From assembly GCA_964511185.1 (NCBI GenBank), contig CAZEDU010000171.1, positions 1 to 7,548 on the forward strand: a DNA stretch of 7,548 nt, read 5' to 3'. The notes under the pieces are model-generated. The model had not been told where the DNA came from, made no database searches, and was given only the letters and a program-made list of their open reading frames with translations. A program made the position numbers and the translations under genes. The stretch comes from CAZEDU01 sp964511185 (lineage in GTDB: Bacteria; Myxococcota; Myxococcia; Myxococcales; Myxococcaceae). Below, one piece after another: positions 1 to 7,533 of this stretch (the first letter of the stretch is position 1; each line of letters opens with the position of its first letter).

Positions 1-270
1 CGCGGCCTGGTGCTCCCGGTGGGTGGCATCAAGGAGAAGGTGCTCGCGGCGCACCGCGCCGGCATCAAGCGGGTCATCCTCCCCGAGCGCTGCCGCAAGG
101 ACCTGGTCGACGTCCCCGAGCAGGCCAAGAAGGAGATCGAGTTCATCTTCGCGTCGCAGATGGACGAGGTGCTCAAGGCCGCGCTCGAGACCAACCCGTT
201 CAAGGCCACCGCCGGCGCGGGCGGCACCCCGCCGGCCGGCGGCGAGAAGGCGCCCGAGATTCGCGTCTAA
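1..270 (+). CDS. lon: ATP-dependent Lon protease, C-terminal end (partial, 5' end outside window)
   Basis: This is the last 89 residues of a Lon protease, the cytoplasmic AAA+ serine protease that degrades misfolded and short-lived regulatory proteins. Codon 1 begins at base 1 and the gene runs in from the left. The fragment opens with RGLVLPVGGIKEK, the conserved segment around the catalytic lysine of the Ser-Lys dyad. By comparison with E. coli Lon (Lys722 in GGLKEK), the lysine is codon 11, bases 31-33. AAHRAGIKRVILPERCRKDL then matches the rest of the P domain. The catalytic Ser and the ATPase domain lie upstream of the window. After the conserved end (about residue 64) there is a Gly/Ala/Pro-rich tail ending EIRV, which looks like a lineage-specific extension. 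Myxobacteria often carry two Lon paralogues (LonV and LonD/BsgA in M. xanthus); the fragment does not show which this is. The TAA stop overlaps the stop codon of the convergent gene. Confidence 0.95.
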   Translation, partial: RGLVLPVGGIKEKVLAAHRAGIKRVILPERCRKDLVDVPEQAKKEIEFIFASQMDEVLKAALETNPFKATAGAGGTPPAGGEKAPEIRV

Positions 271-971
271 GCGCGCGGCGAATCGGACGAGAGGCGGCGC
301 CTCCTGCGCCGCCAGACCGAGAGCGACAACACCAACGCGAGGCCCGCCGCGCCCACCACCGCGGCGGCCAACGCCCGCGGCGGCTCGCTCGCCGACGGGC
401 CGTCGATTCGAAAGGAATCGAGCGAGCGGGTGAGCGCGGGGCTCAAGTCGTTCCAGCGCCCGGCGGGCGCGGAGAAGAGGATGACCGCGTGGCGGCTCTC
501 CCCGCGCACCGCCGCGATCAACACCCGCCGGAGCTGGTCTTGCTGGCGCACCGTGCCCACCAGCTCGAGCCGATCCACCGGCTCGGCGACGAGCTCGGCC
601 TTCTCGACCGCGAGCTTGAGGTCGAGCTCCTCGGAGAAGTGGCGAATCGCCGCGGCGGGGAACTCGTCGCGCGCGGTGGGCACGGCCTGGAACGGGGCCT
701 CGACCAGGCTGATCAACATCGTCGCGGCGTCTTCGCCTTCGCCGTCTTGGAGCGCCGCCGACAGCCGCCCCGGGGTGCCGCGCCTCGACCCGATGACGCC
801 GACCCGGCTGCCTTGGAAGAGCTCGAGCCGCGCCATGCGAAAGCCCTGCGGGGGCCGCACCCAGTAGCCGTCGCGCCTGAGCTCGGTGCCCAGCTCGAAA
901 GGCGGCGCCGCGCCCGCGTCGGAGGAGCCCAGCGCGGTCGACACCGCAAGGCCGAGGAGCAAGGCGAGCAC
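267..971 (-). CDS. Exported or membrane-anchored hypothetical protein with C-terminal TM helix (possibly PsbP/DcrB-like fold)
   Basis: About 234 residues, function not recognised. The N-terminus (LALLLGLAVSTALGSSDAGA) is a hydrophobic export signal, followed by a soluble region of about 165 residues and a C-terminal transmembrane helix (about 200-220, rich in Ala, Val and Leu). A run of six Arg follows the helix and should hold the C-terminus in the cytoplasm. The soluble part has the rhythm of small PsbP/DcrB-type domains (GYWVRPPQGF near the start, SLDSFRI at the end), but this is only a pattern impression. The C-terminus is not a MYXO-CTERM sorting signal, as the Cys motif is missing. The start is uncertain. 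GTG at 971 is the only plausible in-frame start beside the signal; it has no clear ribosome binding site and gives an n-region without positive charge. An ATG at 982-980 lies one base out of frame (see findings). The TAG stop overlaps the lon stop, and the gene is divergent from the TPR gene at 1026. Confidence 0.72.
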   Translation of the reverse strand: MLALLLGLAVSTALGSSDAGAAPPFELGTELRRDGYWVRPPQGFRMARLELFQGSRVGVIGSRRGTPGRLSAALQDGEGEDAATMLISLVEAPFQAVPTARDEFPAAAIRHFSEELDLKLAVEKAELVAEPVDRLELVGTVRQQDQLRRVLIAAVRGESRHAVILFSAPAGRWNDLSPALTRSLDSFRIDGPSASEPPRALAAAVVGAAGLALVLSLSVWRRRRRRLSSDSPRA

Positions 972-1025
972 GGCTTCAACATACAGGCAGGGGCCGCGAG
1001 GCTGGCAAGGCGGGAGAAGCCCTCT

Positions 1026-1496
1026 ATGCTGGCGGCGATGACCGCCGACGAGCGCAGCCAGCACGAGGCCCGGGCCGATCGGGCGGTGAAGCGCGGCGAG
1101 ATGGCCGAAGCGCTGGAGGCGTTGCGCCGGCTCCGCGCCGCCTTCCCCGACGACGCGCGGTACGCCGAGCGCCTCCAAGAGATCGAAACGTCCGTCGCGC
1201 CCGGCGAGCTCACCCGCCCGCGGCCGAACGACGCGGCCACGACGCGGCAGGCCGAAGCCGAGGCCCTGCTCTCCGAGGGCGATCCCGTCGGGGCCCTCAA
1301 CCTGTACCGCCAGCTGGTGGCCGAGCAGTCGGGCAACGAGCTGTTTCGCGAGCGGCTGGCGGAGATCTTCGACCTGGTGAGCGCCCGCCGGCCCTCTGGC
1401 AGGCCTGGAGCTGGAGCGCCGCGGGAGGCCCGCGCCGCCGCGCTCGAGGAGCTGCTCGGACGGGTGCTTCGGCGCCGCCGGTCGCCGGCCTCCTGA
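1026..1496 (+). CDS. Small TPR-like cytoplasmic protein
   Basis: A 156-residue protein with no signal peptide or membrane segment. Two helix-turn-helix units resemble tetratricopeptide repeats. The first is about residues 12-55 (HEARADRAVKRGEMAEALEA onward, with AFPDDARYAERL closing it). The second is about 72-118 (AEALLSEGDPVGALNLYRQL onward). In each, small residues alternate with large ones, as in the A and B helices of TPRs. The C-terminal 35 residues are rich in Arg and Ala and may be disordered or helical. TPRs mediate protein-protein contacts; no catalytic motif is visible. ATG 1026 is chosen because GGGAG at 1012-1016 lies nine bases upstream; an in-frame ATG at 1038 is the alternative. 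The same reading frame stays open upstream to 489, but that part is antisense to the minus-strand gene and is considered spurious. The gene is divergent from that gene, and a 129-bp gap separates it from pfkA. Confidence 0.8.
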   Translation: MLAAMTADERSQHEARADRAVKRGEMAEALEALRRLRAAFPDDARYAERLQEIETSVAPGELTRPRPNDAATTRQAEAEALLSEGDPVGALNLYRQLVAEQSGNELFRERLAEIFDLVSARRPSGRPGAGAPREARAAALEELLGRVLRRRRSPAS

Positions 1497-1522
1497 GCGG
1501 GGCACTTTCCCTCTCGGGACCA

Positions 1523-1552
1523 TTGCTTCGAGAGCGACCGGCCCCCTAGACT
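1523..1552 (+). promoter_or_regulatory. Possible sigma-70-type promoter for the pfkA operon
   Basis: TTGCTT (1523-1528) and TAGACT (1547-1552) are 18 bases apart in the only non-coding gap upstream of pfkA. TAGACT keeps four of six consensus bases, TTGCTT three. Transcription would begin near 1559, leaving a leader of roughly 65 bases. The call rests as much on position as on sequence, since GC-rich myxobacterial promoters match the consensus poorly. The rest of the gap (1497-1625) shows no convincing terminator, and no sigma-54 site with correct spacing. Confidence 0.25.
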
Positions 1553-1625
1553 CCCACCCCGACGTTTTTGTCATAGCTGGTCCACTTCCGACGGTTTCTC
1601 CGCGGGTTCGGGGTCTCAAGAGCAC

Positions 1626-2711
1626 ATGCGACTGGGTGTATTGACAGGTGGGGGAGACTGCCCCGGGCTGAATCCTCTCATCCGTGGCGTGGTGAAGCGC
1701 GGCATCCTCGAGTTTGGCCACACGTTCGTCGGCATCGAGAACGGGTACGAGGGGCTGGTGGAGCCGGACATGGCCCACCCGCTGACGCTGGAGAGCGTGC
1801 GCGGCATCCTCGCGAAGGGAGGGACCATCCTCGGCACCTCGAACAAGGCGAACCCGTTTCAGTACGCGGTCAAGGAGCACGGCGCCTGGGTGGAGAAGGA
1901 CCTGTCGGAGGTCGCGCTCCAGCGCTGGAAGGAGCTCAAGCTCGACGGGCTCATCGCCATCGGCGGTGACGGCACGCTGCAGATCGCCCACCGGCTCGCC
2001 GGGCTGGGCCTCAAGGTCGTGGGCTGCCCCAAGACGATCGACAACGATCTGTCCGGGACGGACCAGACCTTCGGCTTCGACACCGCGCGCGCGATCGTCA
2101 CCGAGTGCATCGACCGGCTGCGTACCACCGCCGAGTCGCACGACCGCGTGATGATCGTCGAGATCATGGGCCGCCACGCCGGCTTCCTCACGCTCGAGTC
2201 GGGCATCGCCGGCGGCGCCGACGTCATCCTGATCCCGGAGATCCCGTACCGCATCGAGCCGATCGTGGAGAAGATCGCCAAGCGCGCGAACAAGAAGCGC
2301 AGCTTCTCGATCATCGCCATCTCCGAAGGCGCCTACCCTCACGGCGGCGCCGTCGCGGTGGCGCAGAAGGCAGAGGACATCCCGGGCCGCGGCGTGGTCC
2401 GGCTGGGCGGCGCCGGCAAGGTGCTGGCGGATCAGCTGGCCAGGCACATCGAGGCCGAGATTCGCGTCAACGTGCTCGGTCACCTGCAGCGCGGCGGCAC
2501 CCCGACCGCGGCCGACCGGCTGCTCGCCACCCGCTTCGGGTGCAAGGTGCTCGACCTGGTCCGCGACGAGACCTGGAACCACATGGTCGCGCTCAAGGGC
2601 ACCGAGGTCGTCGCGGTGTCGCTCGCCGAGTCGCGCAAGGAGCGCTGCGTCGACCCGAACGGCGAGCTGGTCCGCTTCGGCAAGAGCATGGGCGTCAATT
2701 TCGGCGACTAA
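1626..2711 (+). CDS. pfkA: 6-phosphofructokinase
   Basis: Phosphorylates fructose 6-phosphate to fructose 1,6-bisphosphate, the committed step of glycolysis, in the cytoplasm. The 361 residues fit the family (320 in E. coli, about 340-360 in the mixed PFK clade). Motifs in order: LTGGGDCPGLN (6-16), phosphate-binding loop; IGGDGT (112-117), donor site; PKTIDND (135-141), with catalytic base Asp139; MGRHAG (181-186), substrate site; SEG (233-235); and LGHLQRGGTP (284-293), sugar-phosphate site. Gly116 (E. coli Gly104) suggests ATP as donor. Lys136 (E. coli Gly124) is the residue seen in pyrophosphate-dependent and mixed-clade enzymes, so donor use deserves a test. ATG 1626 is the natural start, because the canonical MxxGVLTGGG follows at once; the ribosome binding site is weak (AAGAG, 1618-1622). 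The kinase gene follows after 27 bp. In M. xanthus the neighbouring kinase Pkn4 activates Pfk by phosphorylation, recalled as at Thr226; residue 226 here is Ser, in KKRSFSII. Confidence 0.97.
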   Translation: MRLGVLTGGGDCPGLNPLIRGVVKRGILEFGHTFVGIENGYEGLVEPDMAHPLTLESVRGILAKGGTILGTSNKANPFQYAVKEHGAWVEKDLSEVALQRWKELKLDGLIAIGGDGTLQIAHRLAGLGLKVVGCPKTIDNDLSGTDQTFGFDTARAIVTECIDRLRTTAESHDRVMIVEIMGRHAGFLTLESGIAGGADVILIPEIPYRIEPIVEKIAKRANKKRSFSIIAISEGAYPHGGAVAVAQKAEDIPGRGVVRLGGAGKVLADQLARHIEAEIRVNVLGHLQRGGTPTAADRLLATRFGCKVLDLVRDETWNHMVALKGTEVVAVSLAESRKERCVDPNGELVRFGKSMGVNFGD

Positions 2712-2738
2712 GCGTGATCTGAAAGGCAAGTCCCTGCC

Positions 2739-4505
2739 ATGTCGCTCGTCGGCCGGCACATCGGTCGCTATCGAATCCTGGAGCAGCTCGGCCAGGGCGG
2801 CATGAGCGTGGTGTACAAGGGCCTCGACACCACGCTCGAGCGGGAGGTGGCGGTGAAGGTGCTCCACCCGCACCTCTCCGGGAAGGAAGAGTCCCGCAAG
2901 CGGCTGGCGCGCGAGGCGAAGGCGGTCGCCAAGCTGCACCACCCGAACATCCTCGAGGTGTTCGACTTCGCCGGCGTCGACTCGGAGGACGCTTACATCG
3001 TCACCGAGTACATCCGCGGGCAGACGCTGCGGGACTTCGTGGCGGCGCAGGCGCTGGACCCGCCCGAGATCGCCGCGATGGTGATCCACGAGATCGCCGC
3101 CGCGCTCGCCCACGCGCACGAGACCGGCGTCATCCACCGCGACCTGAAGCCCGAGAACGTCATGGTGCGCGAGGACGGCGTGCTCAAGCTGATGGACTTC
3201 GGCATCGCCAAGATCGTCGACCGCGACGAGCGGATGACGATGACCGGCGCGCTCGTCGGCTCGCCCGCCCACATGGCGCCGGAGATCATCGAAGGCGAGG
3301 AGGCCGGGGCCGAGGCGGACGTCTTCTCGCTCGGCACCATGCTCTACGCCTTCGCCACCGGCCGCCTGCCCTTCTCCGCGCCGAACACCACCGCGGTCCT
3401 CAAGCGCATCCTCGACGGCCAGTTCGACGATCCGCGGCGCATCCAGGCGACGGTGTCGGACGAGCTGGCCGAGATCATCGCCACCTGCCTGATGCGCGCC
3501 CCCGCCGCGCGCTACGCCCATGCCGGCCTGCTGCGCGACGCCTTGGCGAAGTACCTGTCGAGCGTGGGCCTGGACCACGTGAGCGAGGAGCTCGCCTCTT
3601 TCTTCGCCGACCCGCCTTCGTATCGAAAGCAGCTCTCGCCGCGCATGACGGCGGCGCTCATCCAGCGCGCCGAGCGGCTCGTCTCCGAGCAGCGGCAGGC
3701 CCGCGCGCTCTCGGCGCTGAACCAGGTGCTCGCGCTCGACCCGACGCACGGCCGCGCGCTCGAGCTGGTGCAGCAGATGAACCGCGCCCGGCGCCGGAGC
3801 CACCTGCGCGCCCGCGCGCTGCGCGTCGCCGCCGGGATCGCCGCCTTGGCGGGCCTGGCGGTCACCGGGGGCATGCTGCTCCGCCGTCCGCCGCCGGCGC
3901 CGGACTACCGGCCCGCGCAGCTCGAGCGCCCGACGGAGGTGGCGCTCGCGGCCGACCTGTTCGCCGCGCCGCCGCCACCGCCGGAGCCAGTGGTTGCGCC
4001 CGCGCCCGCCGCCATGCAGGCGCGTCCAGCGGTGCCCAAGAAGCTCGCCCCGCTCACGGTGCGCGTGCGCCCCTTCGGCTTCGTCCGCATCGACGGAGGG
4101 TCGCGCTCGGAAGAAGAGACCGCCATGCACCGCCTGCAGCTGCCCGAGGGCCGCCACCGCATCAGCGTCAACTGCTCGGAGCTGTGCGACGAGATCCACG
4201 AAGAGGTGACGCTCGAAGGGGAGCAGCCGCGCGAGCTGCTCGTGGCGGTGCGCCTCAAGCCTTCGAAGCTGTCGTTCAACTACGAGCCGGCGGGCGCGAC
4301 GGTGCGGCTGGGCAACGAGCAGCGCAGCGTGGCCGAGACGCGCGCCCAGCCGTTCCTCGTCGTCACCCCGCGCGAGCGAACCCGGTCGCTGCGGCACGAG
4401 GTCGAATTCGAGATCTCGGCGCCGGGCTTCAAGACCGAGCGCCGAAAGATCCCGGTGACCCCCGGCTCCACGCTGGAGATCAACGGCAAGCTGGAGCCGC
4501 AATGA
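2739..4505 (+). CDS. pkn4: Transmembrane Ser/Thr protein kinase with PEGA-like domains, Pkn4-like
   Basis: A 588-residue Hanks-type kinase. Catalytic domain about 11-273: glycine loop GQGGMSVVYKG (18-28), Lys40 in VAVK, Glu59 of helix C, HRDLKPEN (133-140, Asp135 catalytic), DFG (153-155), activation loop with Thr167 and Thr169 (MTMTG), APE (180-182), Asp194. All key residues are present, so it should be active. A TPR-like helical stretch (303-350) and an Arg-rich segment come before one transmembrane helix (about 362-381). A Pro/Ala-rich linker (384-437) follows, then two PEGA-like beta domains: 440-510, with LPEGRHRISV, and 511-588, with YEPAGATVRL and APGFKTERRK. The positive-inside rule puts the kinase in the cytoplasm and the PEGA region outside. 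The position behind pfk matches M. xanthus pkn4, whose product phosphorylates and activates Pfk; the symbol rests on that context. A pair of Cys (479, 483) lies in the outer domain. ATG 2739 follows a modest GAAAGG. The TGA stop overlaps the next ATG. Confidence 0.94.
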   Translation: MSLVGRHIGRYRILEQLGQGGMSVVYKGLDTTLEREVAVKVLHPHLSGKEESRKRLAREAKAVAKLHHPNILEVFDFAGVDSEDAYIVTEYIRGQTLRDFVAAQALDPPEIAAMVIHEIAAALAHAHETGVIHRDLKPENVMVREDGVLKLMDFGIAKIVDRDERMTMTGALVGSPAHMAPEIIEGEEAGAEADVFSLGTMLYAFATGRLPFSAPNTTAVLKRILDGQFDDPRRIQATVSDELAEIIATCLMRAPAARYAHAGLLRDALAKYLSSVGLDHVSEELASFFADPPSYRKQLSPRMTAALIQRAERLVSEQRQARALSALNQVLALDPTHGRALELVQQMNRARRRSHLRARALRVAAGIAALAGLAVTGGMLLRRPPPAPDYRPAQLERPTEVALAADLFAAPPPPPEPVVAPAPAAMQARPAVPKKLAPLTVRVRPFGFVRIDGGSRSEEETAMHRLQLPEGRHRISVNCSELCDEIHEEVTLEGEQPRELLVAVRLKPSKLSFNYEPAGATVRLGNEQRSVAETRAQPFLVVTPRERTRSLRHEVEFEISAPGFKTERRKIPVTPGSTLEINGKLEPQ

Positions 4506-5482
4506 GCCTCGTCCGCTGGCTGCTCTTCACCACGCTGTGCGCCACCGCGGCGCTCGCCGACCCGAACACCGACCGCGAGCTGGCGCAGGTGCGCAACGAG
4601 TACGAGTTCGGCAAGCACGAGGCCTGCTACCAGCGCGCCACCGCCCGCATTCAGGCGGAGCGGCAGAAGGCCCGCCCCGACCCGGCGCTCCTGGCGGAGC
4701 TGCACAAGTACGCGGGCGTCTCGGCGCTCAACCTGGGCCGCACCCAGGAGGCCGAGAAGCAGCTGTTCGCCCTGCTCCAGCTCGAGCCGGACTACGCGCT
4801 CGACCCGTTCGTCTTTCCGCCGCCCGCCGTGAGCTACCTGGAGAAGCTCAAGGCCTCCAACGCCACCCTCCTGGGCGCGATCCGCGAGGCCAAGCAGCAG
4901 CGCGCCGAGCAGGAGCGGCGAGAGGCGGAGCGGCGCGCGCGCGAGGAGGCCGACCGGCAGGCCCGCCTCCGCGCCGAACGCGAGCGGCTCGAGGCGATGC
5001 AGCGGCCTCCCCGCGTGCTCGAGCGGCGCAGCTACTGGGTCAACTTCGTCCCGTTCGGCGCGGGCCAGTTCCAACAAGGCCGGACGAAGGCCGGCGTCGC
5101 GCTCGCGGCGTCGGAGGGCCTGCTGGCCGCGGCGAGCGTCTTCTCGTTCTGGCGCATCGAGACGCTGGTCGACCGGAGCAACCGCACCGAGCTGACCGAC
5201 ACGGTCACGCCGCAGAGCTACAGCGACCCGGGCATTCCGGCCGCCCGCCAGCAGGAGGTCCAGGTGCTCAACGCCGTGAAGTGGGGCGCGGGCATCGGCT
5301 TCTACGTCCTGTGGGCGATCGGCTCGGGCGAGGCGCTCTACCGGCACGAGGACCTGGTGGAGGTGTCAAATGGCTCCGCGGCGAGCCCAACGAGCGTCGG
5401 CCCCCCCGCCCCGTCCTTGACGGCGCCCTTTCTCTTCTCTACCGAAGGCGGCGCAGGCGCCGGCATCGGGCTGCGGTTTTGA
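4502..5482 (+). CDS. Exported TPR/coiled-coil protein with two C-terminal hydrophobic segments
   Basis: A 326-residue protein with no assigned function. Residues 1-19 form a classical Sec signal (Arg5, hydrophobic core, cleavage after ALA before DPNT). Residues 24-98 are TPR-like helices (ELHKYAGVSALNLGRTQEAE and neighbours). Residues 126-168 are a charged coiled coil, almost all Arg, Glu, Ala and Gln. The segment VNFVPFGAGQFQQGRTKAG (180-198) leads into a hydrophobic stretch (199-217); a second lies at 260-276. This resembles DUF5683-like small membrane modules, which carry a similar PGxGQ..xGrxxxG pattern; the resemblance is judged by eye. The end, GAGIGLRF, looks like a lone beta strand with a terminal Phe, as in outer membrane proteins. 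ATG 4502 overlaps the kinase TGA (ATGA), implying translational coupling, and only this start gives a signal peptide; the frame upstream to 4184 lies inside the kinase gene. Export and coupling make it a candidate partner of the kinase outer domain (inference). Confidence 0.88.
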   Translation: MSLVRWLLFTTLCATAALADPNTDRELAQVRNEYEFGKHEACYQRATARIQAERQKARPDPALLAELHKYAGVSALNLGRTQEAEKQLFALLQLEPDYALDPFVFPPPAVSYLEKLKASNATLLGAIREAKQQRAEQERREAERRAREEADRQARLRAERERLEAMQRPPRVLERRSYWVNFVPFGAGQFQQGRTKAGVALAASEGLLAAASVFSFWRIETLVDRSNRTELTDTVTPQSYSDPGIPAARQQEVQVLNAVKWGAGIGFYVLWAIGSGEALYRHEDLVEVSNGSAASPTSVGPPAPSLTAPFLFSTEGGAGAGIGLRF

Positions 5483-5498
5483 AAGCAATGAGGACCTC

Positions 5499-7382
<1,884 letters not shown>

Positions 7383-7401
7383 GCTGCCGCCCCATTCGAA
7401 A

Positions 7402-7424
7402 GCCGCCTGGCCGAGCGTGGCGGC
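7402..7424. repeat. Inverted repeat GCCGCC-N11-GGCGGC
   Basis: A perfect 6-bp dyad (7402-7407 with 7419-7424) around an 11-base spacer, 19 bp after the activator stop. It could be the stem of a weak hairpin at the operon end, although no T tract follows. It could also be an activator binding site about 130 bp upstream of the predicted sigma-54 start. In DNA this GC-rich a short GC dyad is also expected by chance. Confidence 0.25.
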
Positions 7425-7456
7425 CCTGTCAGAGCCAGAGGGGACGTAAGAGGCAG

Positions 7457-7467
7457 GTGCAGCGCAC
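7457..7467. repeat. Short dyad GTGC-AGC-GCAC
   Basis: A perfect 4-bp inverted repeat around AGC, extended loosely outward by GG at 7455-7457 and CC at 7468-7470. Its centre lies about 80 bp upstream of the predicted sigma-54 transcription start, a usual distance for an enhancer-binding protein site. The dyad is short and the call is tentative. Confidence 0.2.
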
Positions 7468-7516
7468 ACCCGAGAGGAACCCCCACGAATCTCAGGCGAT
7501 CGGCGGCGCGCGGCCA

Positions 7517-7533
7517 TTGGCAAGGCGCTTGCT
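7517..7533 (+). promoter_or_regulatory. Sigma-54 (-24/-12) promoter
   Basis: TTGGCAAGGCGCTTGCT matches the sigma-54 consensus (TGGCACG, four bases, TTGCW) with one mismatch among the defined bases. The invariant GG is at 7519-7520 and the invariant GC at 7531-7532, with exactly the required 12-bp register. Transcription should begin near 7544 and read rightward out of the window, so the target gene is not seen. It lies just downstream of a sigma-54 activator gene, which raises the likelihood that it is real and possibly controlled by that activator. The gene start is not included, and function is inferred from sequence alone. Confidence 0.72.

Larger units (their letters stand above)
7383..7516. 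other. Non-coding region between the activator gene and a sigma-54 promoter
   Basis: After the TAA of the activator gene no supported gene is seen. The stretch looks less GC-rich than the coding DNA. It holds two small dyads (listed separately) but no hairpin followed by a T run, so no clear intrinsic terminator ends the operon. On the plus strand a frame is open from GTG 7457 to the window end (30 codons), but its ribosome binding site spacing is poor and the sigma-54 promoter lies inside it, so it is not called. The most natural reading is the upstream regulatory region of the next gene. Confidence 0.55.

Noticed and set aside
1568..1596. TTGTCA as an alternative -35 element upstream of pfkA
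   Set aside because: At 17 bp downstream there is ACGGTT, with no credible -10; the TTGCTT/TAGACT pair is the better, though still weak, candidate.
2725..2737. A sigma-54-like GGCA...CTGC element between pfkA and the kinase gene
   Set aside because: The GG-to-GC distance is 11 rather than the strict 12 and the -12 part lacks TTGC. With a 27-bp gap the genes are more simply read as one operon.
972..4502. A very long minus-strand open frame (267-4502, 1411 codons) opposite the TPR gene, pfkA and the kinase
   Set aside because: Only its last part (267-971) looks like protein. The rest is Arg/Leu/Asp/Val-rich shadow sequence opposite well-identified genes, as expected where G/C at third positions removes stop codons from the opposite strand.
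4502..4550. Lipoprotein signal in the exported TPR protein (Cys13)
   Set aside because: The residues before Cys13 are Thr-Thr-Leu, which do not form a lipobox; ALA-D at 19/20 gives an ordinary signal peptidase I site.
7394..7430. tRNA-like D-arm words (TGGCCGAGCG)
   Set aside because: No acceptor stem, anticodon arm or T loop can be placed around it, so it is not a tRNA gene.
7435..7510. Resemblance to the 3' part of a glycine riboswitch (CACCCGAGAGGAA..., then TCTCAGG)
   Set aside because: A few consensus words appear, but the matching 5' strand of the P2 helix is missing and the conserved GAAGG core is not intact. A covariance-model search could settle it.
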